From Heligmosomoides polygyrus polygyrus (Eukaryota; Nematoda; Chromadorea; Rhabditida; Heligmosomidae): 64,000 nt of DNA. The stretch lies in assembly GCA_947396885.1 (NCBI GenBank), contig OX377202.1:12152001-12216000 (forward strand), read 5' to 3'. Both the position numbers and the translations under genes were made by a program. Under the pieces are notes generated by a model. That model made no database searches and was not told the DNA's origin. It saw only the letters and a list, made by a program, of their open reading frames with translations. The first letter of the stretch is position 1, and each line of letters begins with the position of its first letter. Positions 11,187 to 21,660 of the stretch are shown piece by piece.

Positions 11187-11881
11187 AGCCCTCCGCACAC
11201 TTTTGCGGCAGCCGCGTGCTAGAGTTCACGCGGCACTCCTCCCGCTCCCTCAATTGCCAACGCGGCAATGCGGCAGCAATGCCTTGAGGAATTAAGGCCG
11301 CCACAGACTTCTGCGGCGCCGCTCGGCGGCGCCGCTGGCCGGCCGGCGGCACCGGCGGCACCGCTGAGCGGCGCCGCTCAACGGCTTGACTCATCATCAG
11401 TGGGAGCGGTGACGGCGAGGTACTGTACTGTTTCTGGTGGGGACCGACTGGTGCTTAACAATAACGCGCCCCGATGACGATCGCGCGCCCGCATCGACCG
11501 TCTCCGCTCTGGATCCCGCCGCGAGAGGGCAGAGCGCAGAGCGCAGACAGACAGACGCTGGAGCGGCGCCGCCGGGTGGAATGATTCAAGTCATTTCCGC
11601 CAGCGACGCCGCCGGTGCCGCTGGACGGCGCCGCCGGTGCCGCCGGTGCCGCGTCTCTGCCCTATGGTTAAGCATAGGGAGCTCTGCGTCTCTGCCCTAT
11701 GGTTAAGCATAGGGCAGCGGCGCCGCAGAATTCTGCGGCGGCCTTTACTGCCGCTGCCACTGCGTCTGCCGCGTAGGCGGCAGCCCGGCTGCGGTAGTTT
11801 TGCCTCGCGCGGCGATTCTGCGGCTCTGCCCCATGCTTAAAGATAGGGCAGCCGCGTTTCCGCAAAAGTGTGCGGAGGGCT
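11187..11881. mobile_element. MITE family B copy, TTA duplication
   Basis: The terminal inverted repeats are AGCCCTCCGCACACTTTTGC and its reverse complement at the right end. TTA lies immediately outside both ends (11184-11186 and 11882-11884). The interior is extremely CG-rich with GGCGCCGC-type palindromes and two copies of CTGCCCTATGGTTAAGCAT about 40 bp apart. There is no transposase. Arginine/alanine-rich open frames on both strands are composition artefacts. Confidence 0.75.
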
Positions 11882-12403
11882 TTAGCCACCCGTACCTACC
11901 GTGATCTACCGCACTCCAGCGTAATTTGAAGAATGGATGCCAGATTCGTGGTCAGCACCTCAAGTAATCCCCCCCCCTCCTCCTAGCCGAATTTTGGACG
12001 AAATCGGTGATTATGCCCTCGACGGCTGTAGTCACACGTACCTACCGTAATCTACCGCACTCCAGCCTCGACCTCTGGAGTCCTGAAAGTACACTTGTGT
12101 CGAGTATTGTTCTGAGATCTACCATTACACCAGACAGACAACTTTTCCTCGCAAAATTCCTTGTCCTACGCGTTTTGTGTGTTCAACAACACCTCCCAAT
12201 TAGTTGAACAAAAGGGGACCAATTAGGTCTGAAATTGCCGCGAGAGCAGGATCTTCGCGGCGACCGCCGACGAAAAAACGTCCCACCTCATGTCGCGTAA
12301 CAACTACCACGCCGGCTGAAAATCCACAAAATCTCGGAGTGATGAGGGTTTCGTTTACGGAATTGATTGGTGAATACGCGACGTTTCAAGAACTTAAGTG
12401 ACA
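11882..12403. repeat. Copy of dispersed foldback repeat, then unannotated DNA
   Basis: 11885-12080 repeats the CGTACCTACCGT and ATCTACCGCACTCCAG blocks of the family seen at 1440-2030, including a C8 run near 11970. From 12090 to 12403 open frames exist on plus but no acceptor/donor pair or domain supports them. Confidence 0.45.
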
Positions 12404-12757
12404 CAGGTGACTCGCGAATGCAGATGGGAAACGGCACCGACGGCACCGTCACCCGGAGACGGAGTCCTCCCGTGTCTGGAGACGTTTCGGGCTGGACGCA
12501 AGCAATGTGAAGAGTATCTGGAGTGCTGTCCGGATCATACCAGGTTAGCAGTAGACTTGTTTCAGAAATCTCATCAAAACCAGTTGGCTTGGGACTTGGC
12601 CTGCAAACGGAATTACCGTAACCCTTTTTTGTTTGTGAAGCAAGCGGAAAAGGCAGGACAATAAGAACTAGTGAGATCTACATTTTTGACACGGAGCTCG
12701 ACCTACTCGTGGAAAATGGACAGCTCCTGTGTGCCTGCCTATGCATAAATTCAAGAA
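12404..12757 (+). pseudogene. Cysteine-rich protein fragment with frameshift
   Basis: After a possible acceptor (GACACAG) the plus frame encodes LPCLETFRAGRKQCEEYLEC, CPDHTR and QLAWDLACKRNYRNPF. At the T6 run near 12625 the frame must shift by one for the sequence to continue as FFVCEASGKGR and then FDTELDLLVENGQLLCACL. The evenly spaced cysteines suggest a secreted extracellular domain of nematode type, but I cannot name the family with confidence. No start or signal peptide is visible. It may be one exon of a larger gene or a decayed copy. Confidence 0.4.
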
Positions 12758-12759
12758 TT

Positions 12760-13380
12760 TTTTAAAACCATATGGGCAATGGGCAGTCTTCTAGGCTTGC
12801 CTAGAATTTTTGAAACCAAAGCTATGTAACTCATCCAAATTAAAACGAACTTTTTCTACATTAAACTAGAGATTCTCAAAGAAGAATAGGAAAAATTTTG
12901 TTGAAGTAAAATTTAGGATGAACTCCCTTGAATTTGTTTAAATGCTTGTTTTATTTTTATATTTTTATTATATTGTGTTTTGCTTGTTTTTGTTTTAATT
13001 CAACTGCTCAATAAGTGAAGGCACTGTTTAGAATTTCATGAAAACTATACATTTTAAGGAAAAATTGCGGTTTATAGCTTTTTTTTCTGAAGAGTAGGAA
13101 AGCGGTCATTTCTTAATGCCTAAATAATAGATAGATTGCTCCGTGCCCTCTTCCAAGATGTCACAATTTTTATTCGATTAATAGCAAAGTTTCAGTTCGC
13201 ATGAAGTTTCACATCTGTAAACGATACAACAAGTGTTAAGAACACACATATCCTCACTTTGATGCTTCTTTTAAACATTAAACAGGTTTTACACTATTGA
13301 TCAAATATGACGACCTTTCGATTGCATGGCACGATCTCGTTTTTCAAGGGTTTTTATTTTTTCTCAAAAATTGAGGAAAG
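12760..13380. repeat. Decayed TGGACAC-family element
   Basis: The block around 12835-12920 (TAAACTAGAGATTCTC, then TTTTGTTGAAGTAAAATTTAG) matches the interior of the elements at 62317 and 32815. The block at 13310-13370 (GCATGGCACGATCTCG with TTTTTCAAG) matches the interior seen at 48855. Terminal repeats are not recognisable here. Confidence 0.45.
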
Positions 13381-13383
13381 TTA

Positions 13384-13655
13384 AGGCTTCAGTACACCTT
13401 TGCGGCAAAAGGGTGGCCCTGTACTTTTAACCATAGGGCAGGGGCGCAGAGCTTGCTGGCGAACGGCGGCAAGCGGTGCTGTACCGCAGCCGCACCCTTT
13501 TGCGGCACGGTTTTGGGCGACGGCGACGGCGACGCCACAAGTGCGGAGATGATGTGAATCATTACTGTTGCCGCATGTTGTCGACAAGCCGTGCGCGAAC
13601 TGCGCTTCACGAGTTGTGCCGCCCACCGCTTGCCGCAAAGGTGTGCGGAGAAGGG
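13384..13655. mobile_element. MITE family B copy, degenerate
   Basis: The left end, AGGCTTCAGTACACC, follows TTA. It then reads TTTGCGGC, and the right side contains GCCGCAAAGGTGTGCGGAG. Internal CGGCGACGGCGACG and a CCATAGGGCAG block match other family B copies. The right terminus is eroded where it meets the SINE at 13661. Confidence 0.55.
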
Positions 13656-13660
13656 ATGAG

Positions 13661-13936
13661 CGGATAATAAGGATAAAGGACGGCGTTACTCAATCCCTTT
13701 TGGGCTGCGCCACGCATTCTACTTCTACGGGATGTCGTGGAGGCGACTTGAATGTGTATTTGGCCATACAATGACTTGCGGTGGCCAGCCGATGAACAAG
13801 TCAGCGCTCTATCCTTCCCAGACAAGTCTGGTACCAATGCACCGACCCCGGAGGGATGGAAGGCTTGGTTGGCCTGGGCGAGAAATCCGAACCAGGAACC
13901 TGGTATCGCCTCCTCCAACTGCGCTACACGCGCCCA
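13661..13936 (-). mobile_element. tRNA-derived SINE
   Basis: Read on the minus strand from 13936, it begins GGGCGCGTGTAGCGCAGTTGG, cut here to the Pol III A box TAGCGCAGTTGG. About 40 nt further on is a B box, GGTTCGGATTT, so the 5' end looks tRNA-derived. The body (GGCCAACCAAGCC, then GACTTGTCTGG and TGGCCACCGCAAGTC) is shared with copies at 14618, 46788 and 52316. The 3' tail is a short run of TTTATCCTTAT-type repeats at 13661-13680. The open frames over it are spurious. Confidence 0.7.
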
Positions 13937-14134
13937 AGCGGATAATAGAATTCTGAAACCCGGATAATAACGGATAACGGATGATTTTCTTAAAAATGGC
14001 AGGATAACGAACAAACAGTGAAAATTAAAACTAATTTTAAACCGTTCTCCAATAGTAAGGCGGTACTTGTTATACTGTCCACGTCACTTGACAGATATAT
14101 CACTTTTAGCCTTCTTATTGGTGTTTTTTCTTCA

Positions 14135-14370
14135 AGGCGCGTAGTTGGCGGGGGGTTGAAGAAGGCGCCGGCTGTCGTATGCTCTCCGATTTAATATTCT
14201 TGGTTCGGAGCTCGATGAGTAGGACCAGACTTGTCTCTGGAGGATAATGCACTGACATGTCTATCTGCTGGCCTCCAGAAGTCATTCTATAGTACAAATA
14301 CCTCCATTTGCCCCACAATATCCTATAATGAATGAACGCGTGGCGCATCCCGCTAAGGAATTGACTAACA
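14135..14370 (+). mobile_element. Divergent SINE copy
   Basis: The plus strand contains GCGCGTAGTTGGCGGGG, GGCGCCGGCTGTCGTATGC, AGGACCAGACTTGTC and GTGGCGCATCCCGC in the same order as the SINE at 13661, with many substitutions. It is followed by CATCATCCTCTATTC instead of a clean tail. Confidence 0.5.
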
Positions 14371-14617
14371 TCATCCTCTATTCTTTATTCGTATTTTTCA
14401 GTTACATTAGAATCACAAAGTGTAGTCCTACGGGTTTTCTGGGCCTGGGTGGGGCAGTCGTTAAGAGGAGCCGCTTTTTGTATGCTCTCCAATCAAATTT
14501 TACACTAATTCGGGCCCAAATCGAACAAAACAAACAAAAACCAATGCTACTAAACAGTCTATTCTCGGCTGCCGCAACTTCTTCTTGAGAGATCAGAGAA
14601 GCCAGAGGGATTGCTAG

Positions 14618-14906
14618 GATAAGGATAAAGATAAAGGACGGCGTTATTCAATCCATTTTGGGACGCGCCAGGCATTCTACTTCTACGGGATGTCGTGGAG
14701 GCGACTTGAATGCGTATTTGGCCATACAATGACTTGTGGTGGCCAGCCGATGAATAGGTCAGCGTTCTATCCTTCGCAGACAAGTCTGGTACCAATTCAC
14801 TGACCCCGGAGGGATGGAAGGCTTGGTTGGCCTGGGCGAGAAATCCGAACCAGGAACCTGATAACGCGACAGCCGGCGCCTCCTCCAACTGCGCTACACG
14901 CGCCCC
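14618..14906 (-). mobile_element. tRNA-derived SINE, fuller copy
   Basis: This is the same family as 13661 and collinear with it over the whole length. On the minus strand it has the A box TAGCGCAGTTGG, the insert GGCGCCGGCTGTCGCG that the first copy lacks, the B box GGTTCGGATTT, and a 3' tail of TTTATCTTTATCC repeats at 14618-14640. No flanking duplication could be read with certainty. Confidence 0.7.
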
Positions 14907-14939
14907 GGGATTGCTAATTCATTGCTAATTGTTAATTTC

Positions 14940-15075
14940 TTTTGCCGCTGTCGCTGCAAAAGTGTAGGGCTGCGGTGCGGCAGCAATCGCCGCCGCGTCA
15001 AGCTCTGCGACTTTACCCTATGGTTAAGGGTAGGGCCTCTGTTTTGCCGTAAAACTAGGAGGAGACCTTTAGGCT
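14940..15075. mobile_element. MITE family B remnant
   Basis: TGCCGCTGTCGCTGCAAAAG at the left, an internal CCCTATGGTTAAGGGTAGGG, and TTTTGCCGTAAAAC with ACCTTTAGG at the right match family B blocks. The ends are eroded. Confidence 0.4.
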
Positions 15076-15189
15076 AGCTTAGAGGAGTGTCCCATTTGAT
15101 TTAAAAGGCGTCGGGGCGCAGCGAGAGTATAAAAAACCCTTTACGAACAATATATATATGTAGTAGTTGTTTTCAGATGTGGTGAGAGG

Positions 15190-15361
15190 ATGAACACAGT
15201 CTCAATGGCTTACAAACACGCAAAATCCAAGGGTAAGTGGGAGATCGAAGAACTTTTTCATTTTCAAACAAGAATTGGTCCACATATTTCCAGTATTTGA
15301 CGAAACACGAGATTACCATTTAGGATTCAAATATTTTCTTGAAATCGCAGTTGAACAGGCT
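15190..15361 (+). CDS. Possible first exons of a trans-spliced gene
   Basis: TTGTTTTCAG at 15166-15177 fits a trans-splice acceptor, followed closely by ATG at 15190. The frame MNTVSMAYKHAKSK ends at a GTAAGT donor near 15232. A later TTTCCAG (15294) restores the phase and continues FDETRDYHLGFKYFLEIAVEQ until an in-frame TAA. I do not recognise the protein, and the 3' structure is unresolved. A further open stretch at 15382-15525 is bounded by TTTAG and CAACAGGTATC. In one frame it encodes GLIGFIFAFLVYRF, which looks membrane-spanning, but a TGA precedes it. Confidence 0.3.
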
Positions 15362-15619
15362 GTTCCATAACACTATAGCAATTTAGCAAACGAGATCGTG
15401 GAGCGACTTCTTCTATGCATGGGATCGTTGGAGCCGCACACTGTCCTCGAACTGGCCGGCATGAGGGTTGATCGGATTCATTTTCGCGTTCCTGGTGTAC
15501 CGTTTTATAAGCCTGATCGAGCAACAGGTATCTTGATTTGAAACTTATTCGATTTTTTTTATTATAGCTTGTAGAAGGGTGAAAAGAGCGCTCATTGGAA
15601 AGCTGTGACATACTTACAA

Positions 15620-16027
15620 AATCTTCTGGTAGAGGTTAGCTCAGGTGGGTTGCCACTAAGGTATCCTCCTAGATCTTGAATTGCTACTGTACTGAAGGAC
15701 TGTCGGTTATTCGTATAGACTCGTTGAACCAAGGCGTCCCACACGTCTACCATCGGGTTGCAGTCAGGAGAGGAGACCGGCTAAGACCGCTACTGGAATG
15801 TTGAGACTGTGAAGCCAATCTTTGGTCGACCTGGACACATAGACTGCAGTGATGTCCTGCTGCAGATCTGTGTCTGGCATCTTCTGCCTCTCATGAAAAC
15901 CAGAGGCTAGACTTCAGTACACCTCAGCACTCCAGACTGTCCATGCGAAATGACGGAAGACTATGCTTCAGGTTTCCGTTATCGCAGAAGCCGGTCCATG
16001 TCCTTAATGATCCGCCTCGGAAGTGGC
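15620..16027 (-). pseudogene. Tc1-like transposase, C-terminal part (interrupted)
   Basis: The minus-strand translation gives RGGSLRTWTGFCDNG and, further on, SRSPLLTATRW and WDALVQ-like remnants. These correspond to the Tc1 transposase region ending in the 'WPxxSPDxNPIExxW' motif, with several frameshifts. Its N-terminal neighbour continues at 18713-18790 on the other side of a 2.7 kb insertion, where FNLNGPDGYRSYWRDL, the block around the Tc1 catalytic aspartate, can be read. The flanking GTGGCGGCCA and GTGGCGACCA at the two borders look like a target duplication. Confidence 0.6.
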
Positions 16028-18712
16028 GGCCAAGGATGTGCGTAAATGAAATCCAAAATTTCGTAAATCGTAATTGCGACAAAACCGCCGTAAATCGTAA
16101 CTAGACTGGAGATTCAAAATTGGTCACGATCAGAGAAAACGATCCCTGCATTACTCCACCATGTTTGCAAGAGGCGTTGTTTTTGTGCTTCGTACCAAAC
16201 AAATGCCTTCGCCCCTTTTCAGTATATAAATTGAATCATGGCTTTCAGTGAAGGAAATGCTTGCTTATTCGTTAACCTTGTGAATAAGAAAATCACAGAT
16301 GACCAAATAAAATATTTAGCTCATCACAAAAAGTTCTATTCCATGTAGTTTCAAATTTTTGCCCTGAGATTCGACTACATAGGGTGTGTTACGTTAAGTG
16401 CCTCCCACTACTGTAGGAGGCGGAGCGACGCGCTCGATTACCGTAGACTGACCGGGTTCCGCGCCCCCCTCGGACGAGCTTTCACTACGAAATTAGGGAG
16501 TTGAGCAGAACTCGTATTTTCTCATTTCTTTTCTGCATGTTCAGGGTCCGACCACATGCCGCCTTCCTTGATTTTCTACACTTCCTTAGTCTACGACGGC
16601 TTCATAGGTTTCGCTCAGGCCATTTTCCCTTTACTTTTTTCACAGCTTGTTAGTTGACTGCAGTCTTTATTTGCATGTAGATGTGGTTAGTACGAAATTT
16701 ATTGCCTTCGTTAAAGTGTATTATAAGGATAAAGCGCAGCAGGAGTCACTCAGCTTCCCAAAGCATATGAAAATTAGAAGATTAAAGAGAAAGAAGGGCG
16801 AAAAACGAGTAAAGTCTTCACTCTTCAAATACAAAAAGTCTGCTTCGCGGCGCATAGTCTGTCCTGTTTATCCGCTATACCTTGTCCGAGGAGGACTCAA
16901 CAACCCAACACGCTACAGTAATCCGGGCGGCGGCGCGCTACCGTAACTCAGGGAGACACCTACGTACGAACCCGGTACTGTATCCTATCTTTTCGACATT
17001 TTGTCATCGCTAAATTAAGCGAATACCACTGTTTGTGATTCGATGTTAAAGCTGATTTCCTGATAAAAATTAAAGTGCAAATGTTGCAAAATGCGTAAAA
17101 CCAGACGACACTTGACACTACTAGCCGCGCTGAACCAAAAATAAAGGGAGTGCGCACGAAGAAAATGAAAAATGGTAATCTTTATTGTTCTAGAAAAGCT
17201 TTGGTACTAGAAGTGCAGCTAAAGGATGTACTACAATCTATTATATATTGACTATAAATGCAGAGTGTCCCCGAAAAGGTCACAATGTAGGGCAGCCCTA
17301 CACAACGTTTTGCGTTGTACGAAACTAAACATTTTCCGCAAAGCCTATGTGATAGTACGCCGACTCGTCGGCGTATAACGAAGTATAACAGTCTGATTTG
17401 GATTGAAGCTGCGTTCCTATCAAGGCGGATAACCTCTCAGTACAAGGTGACCCCTGAGCCGTTTTGCGCAGAGGCTTTGATAAAAAATAAAAATTAATTA
17501 GATTTCCAACTTTTCGATTGAAAAGGTTGGGGATTTCTACCTCAAACCGCCCCATAGCATTGAACCGCATCAGAGCATCATGAATTATTTTCTTATTTAT
17601 CACGTCCCGAAGACGTGCTCACACGAAAAAGCAACTAAGAAGAACAGAAAATCGCATAAGTGAAGGAAAAATAAAAAGACAAATAGCACTGGAACTGGGT
17701 GAAATACTAGTCTAACATAAACAACCATGCATAAAACAGCATCCAATCAAACCAAATGGAACGCAAACACTACAACAAAAACAATAGATGGACAGCGGAG
17801 CAGAAGAGGTTTTGAAACAGTATCTCATTTTGCACCAATCTTATCTTTGAATTGCCACCGTAGTACTTGCCGCCATATAAAATAAAAATAAATATTAAGA
17901 CTACTAACATATTTGTTCACTAAAAAAACCTGTAAATTGGCGACCATTAGGGAGGTCACCGGGGATATATTGTCGAAAAGAGGAACTTTATGAAGTTATG
18001 AAGTTATGATTATGAATTATGCAAAGACTTAATAACTATTCTTGCCTCTTTCTTTAAACTGTAACATCTTCGACGGTACGCAAGTTATACGCGAATTTTT
18101 GAATGATCGCGGAGTAATGCCTTTCAATCGAAACTAAATTTCGGAGCGTACCAGAGCTGGCTTTGTGCAGCTCCTTGGGGAATTTCCGCATTTCCATGGA
18201 TTCATCACAAGATAGCGATCGTTGACTCGATATGCACCATGCAAGACTCACTTTCCTACATTTGCCCTTCACGGTATTTTAATGACGTTTCAGCGTTCGT
18301 GATGCATTTTCTTGCACCATTCAAAGACATGTTAGTCCTTTATCCCTTGTAAGCAAATCTGGCAACAAATTGCCTAGAAATGGCTGAAGGAGACCTTCGC
18401 AGGGCCAGCCGAGGAATCGAACTGCCTTGTTCGAGCACATTTCTGCAGTATCACTCATCTAGACTCCAAAAAGCTGATGAAAGCAAGGCCATGAAATATT
18501 CCACACACAGATTCTGAACGCCTGCGGGAGGGGTCTACTGTCAAAAATTATTCTAGGTATACTCAAACTGGAGCACGCTAGATGTGAGTGTCTGGTGATC
18601 AAAGATCATATTTACGAAAATTTACGATTGACGACCCAAAATGTTGTAAATCGTAAAAAAATTCCTCCAAAATTGACGTAAATCGTAAATCGTAATTACG
18701 CACACCCCTGGT
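16028..18712. mobile_element. 2.7 kb insertion with GGTGTGCGTAA ends
   Basis: The left end reads GGATGTGCGTAAAT and the right end reads ATTACGCACACCCC, so the ends are inverted. Both sides then carry several ATTTACGATTTACG-like units. The insertion splits the Tc1-like pseudogene. Its interior (16130-18580) has CG-rich blocks with CTACTGTAG at about 16409 and related blocks at about 16900-16960. Only short unsupported open frames are present. No transposase is recognisable, so it is non-autonomous or a composite. Confidence 0.55.
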
Positions 18713-18790
18713 GGCGACCACGAAGGGTTTCTCGCAGGTCTCTCCAATAACTCCGGTATCCATCTGGACCATTCAGATTAAATTTCTCCT
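18713..18790 (-). pseudogene. Tc1-like transposase, part upstream of the insertion
   Basis: The minus-strand frame reads EKFNLNGPDGYRSYWRDL followed by RETLRGRH. This matches the DEKxFxLDGPDGxxxYWxD region of Tc1 transposases. It is separated from its downstream half (15620-16027) by the 16028-18712 insertion. No upstream helix-turn-helix is visible, so the 5' end is lost. Confidence 0.55.
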
Positions 18791-18799
18791 ATTGGTAAA

Positions 18800-19254
18800 G
18801 ATGAAATTCTCCAACAAGTATATGGACACAGCGAGGAACTAGATCGAGGGCGAATGTACGTTCTCGAAGCCCGGCGCTGTCGAACGTGTGTGTGATGAAT
18901 ATAGACGACTCATAACCACCGCAAGGAACTATATTTCTGCTTTCTGAGGCATAACAACATTCGGCGACACTTCGCGTGATCGATGATACAGCTACTATTC
19001 CCTCATACTCCATGGCTGGAGCCAAGTAGGGTCCCACTTAGAGACCGGGCAGGCTGTCGCAACGTGTTTGATGAACGTGACTACTGTCTTGCTTAGGGTT
19101 CTACGGAAATAAACGAAAGACCTTACGAAGGATGAAGATGCTCGATGGAAATCGTCTTTGACTTTAGAGCCGCTCTTAAAGAGGATCCAAAAGTGTATCT
19201 GAGCAAGTGAGAGTGTTTCCTTGGAGCGATTCTTTACGATAATGATGTTTTCAG
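18800..19254. other. No confident feature
   Basis: Minus-strand open frames up to 95 codons occur but lack splice and domain support. The right part is the intron preceding the exon at 19255. Confidence 0.4.
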
Positions 19255-19799
19255 AGGAGCGAATTGCACGTCGTCTGAGCATGATGTCTTATGCAACCAT
19301 TGATCAGAAGAAGGACCATTTCGTAAAAAAGTTCCAAGCAACGAGGTGAGTTGAATTATCACACAACCCATTTGGTGGTATGTTCGGACCACATGGGAAC
19401 ATAACGACACTACGTTAAAACGCGCGTAGCGCTCATTCTGCTTTGCAGGGACAAGCTGCTCGAGCAGAAGAATGCGAAACTTCGTCAATCGTCAGTACTT
19501 TCGACAGCCATATCACCTATTACGAGCGAACAACGAGTGGCTATCGTGAGAAACCTGTTCCGGTGTGTCACTCTTGTCCGATTTCTGTTTTTTCTACCTC
19601 CATTAATGTTGCGTGGATGTTTAGGAACGCAAAGGAGAAGGAACTGGCTCATTACGCAACACTGTTGGCCCAAGGCAACTTTGCCCGTCTGGCCGAGATA
19701 GAGAGGGAGAAGAACGCCGACGCCGACAGCGATACCAACGGATCACAAATGCAGCGCATTCGTGAAGTAATTAAGGCCGGTGGAGGGTTTAATTTATAA
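19255..19799 (+). CDS. Last three exons of an uncharacterised coiled-coil-like protein
   Basis: The exons are 19255-19345, 19449-19562 and 19625-19799, with acceptors TTTTCAG, TTTGCAG and TTTAG and donors GTGAGT and GTGTGT. Phases agree across both introns (AG|G and CG|G both give Arg). The product ends EERIARRLSMMSYATIDQKK, KFQATRDKLLEQKNAKLRQ, SEQRVAIVRNLFRNAKEKE, then LAHYATLLAQGNFARLAEIE and a Gly-rich QRIREVIKAGGGFNL stop. Heptad-like Leu/Ala spacing suggests helices. I do not recognise the family, and the upstream exons are not located. The reading frame is unbroken, so it is probably functional. Confidence 0.7.
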
Positions 19800-20022
19800 C
19801 ATAAGCAGTACGCTTTCTTAATTGCATGGGTGGTGGATGAGCCCTTGGTTTCGGTTTCGAACCACAGTTAGGGTTCCTTGTCCCATGATGTCAAAATGCT
19901 TCCTTAACGTTGGTCATACTTCGTTACAAGTGGAAGTAGAAATGATTCCATGACTCAAACGGAAAGCGCTGAGGTGGAGTCGGAGCTCTTCAGCGCTTAA
20001 TATTCGTTAATGCGTTAATTTA
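19800..20022. other. 3' flank of gene; nothing recognised
   Basis: This short interval lies between the stop at 19799 and the TTTA tract of the retroelement. No AATAAA is seen close to the stop. Confidence 0.4.
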
Positions 20023-21660
20023 TTTTATTTTATTTATTTATTTATTCAAGGCATAGACCAGGATCTAGCGTAAGCAAGTTAAGAATCAAAAACAATACAG
20101 CAACACAAACACTAGAATTACAGTAACATACATAACACAAAGCATCAGCCGAATAAAACAGGACATCATCGTCAACACGGCGTATGTCATATTGGGCACC
20201 CCACAATTTTCACCTTGAGAAGAACCTTCTGCAGGTTTGAACAGAGAGTTCCCTCAGGTCGTCGTGCTTACCAAGCATGAGGATGAATTCCTTGAGTGCT
20301 CTATAGGTTAGAAAATCGGACCTGACACGTGATTTAGCAACCGATACCCTTAGCTTCAGCTTTCCTCTTACAGAGCTTGTCAATATCCCATCGAAGAAAT
20401 CCGTTGGATTTATAGACAGCTTTCCAGCGAGGATCTTGTACATCATTATAATATCAACAATGTTTCTTCTGTTCTTCAGCGAAGGGAACCCAAATAGCTC
20501 TGCTCACTGCGGACCTCTTGGAATATTATGTAATCCATTGAAAACATCTCATCATGAGCTTCCTGGTGAAACTATTCTGAATGCTTTCCAGAAGGTCTAT
20601 GTCCTTCTTCATTGTTGGATTAAACACCGATGTCCCCGCTTCCACAATAGGTCGTACATAAGTCTTGTACGCGCGTCCGTAGACATCAGGGATGTTAGAC
20701 TTTAACGCCCTGAAGAGATTGTAGATGCGATAGTTGGTTTTTTTTTGCCAAAAATCTGCAGTGCTTGGAAAAGCACAAGTTGCTGGTTATAATAAAACCT
20801 AAATCTCTAACCTCGTCAAACTTATTTAACCTTTGGCAACTGATTCTGTATTCTTGTGTTCGAGCACAATATCTAGGTCCAACCATCAGATAGTGTGTTT
20901 TGTTAACTGCTAAGGGTAGTTCCTATTTTTCTGCCCAGCAACTAATGAAATCAATAGCTGACTGAAGAGCAACTGAATCTTGTATATCATCGATTCTTTT
21001 ATAGATCTTTACATCATCAGTGCAAACTTTGCACGAGACGCCCAAGCTGGCGATACAGTCTGGAAGTTCGTAGGTATAAAGCAGGAATAAAGTTGGCGAT
21101 AACACTCCGCCTTGAGGAACAACGCTTGTTACGGGGAAAACTTTGGAGTATTTGCCCTTAATCGCAACCTGATATGTTCTACTAGATAGAAATTGCCGAA
21201 TCCGTCTTATAATCATAGGATGTATTCCTAGTACCTCTATCTTGAATACCAACTTCTCTATAGGTACCTTGTCAAATGCTTTTGAAAAGTCGAAATACAC
21301 TATATCCGTGCATCTTTTGTCCTCAGAAGCCTTCGACCAGTCATTCAGAGAAGTTAGGATTGCAGTTTCGACAGATCTTCCATTAAGGAAGCCAAACTGA
21401 TTTTTTGACATTATATCATTGCATTCAAGATGAGATAAGATATTTTTCTTGAGGATCTTCTCAAAGGTCCTTGCAAAAATTGAGGTAATGCTAATCGGCC
21501 GATAGTTCCTTAGATCGTTGCGGGGAGCTTTCGTGGAAATTGGTGTAACAAACGCATGTTTCCACCTGGCAGGTACTTCCCCTCTGATACAGCTCATATT
21601 AAATATTTGTTCTAAACGATAAGCTATATGTGAACGATGTTCTTTATAAAACTAAGGGGA
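20023..21660 (-). mobile_element. CR1/Jockey-like non-LTR retrotransposon, 5' truncated
   Basis: On the minus strand, an unbroken frame at 21597-20923 gives a reverse transcriptase domain: VTPISTKAPRNDLRNYRPIS, NQFGFLNGRSVETAI, YFDFSKAFDKVPIEKL (motif A with the catalytic Asp) and VVPQGGVLSPTLFLLY (motif B). The motif C position reads CTDDVKIY instead of YADD or FADD, keeping both aspartates. Downstream frames (20886-20695, 20446-20210) carry the NKFDEVRDLGFII motif typical of CR1-like C-termini, but with stops. The 3' end is an (AAATA)n-type tail, seen as TTTATTTATTTATT at 20023-20046. It is decayed overall. Confidence 0.8.

Noticed and set aside
11268..11889. Several arginine/alanine-rich open frames
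   Set aside because: They coincide with the CG-rich interior of a MITE with clean TTA duplications.
13661..14906. Plus- and minus-strand proteins shared by the two loci
   Set aside because: The identity comes from SINE copies, not from a gene family.
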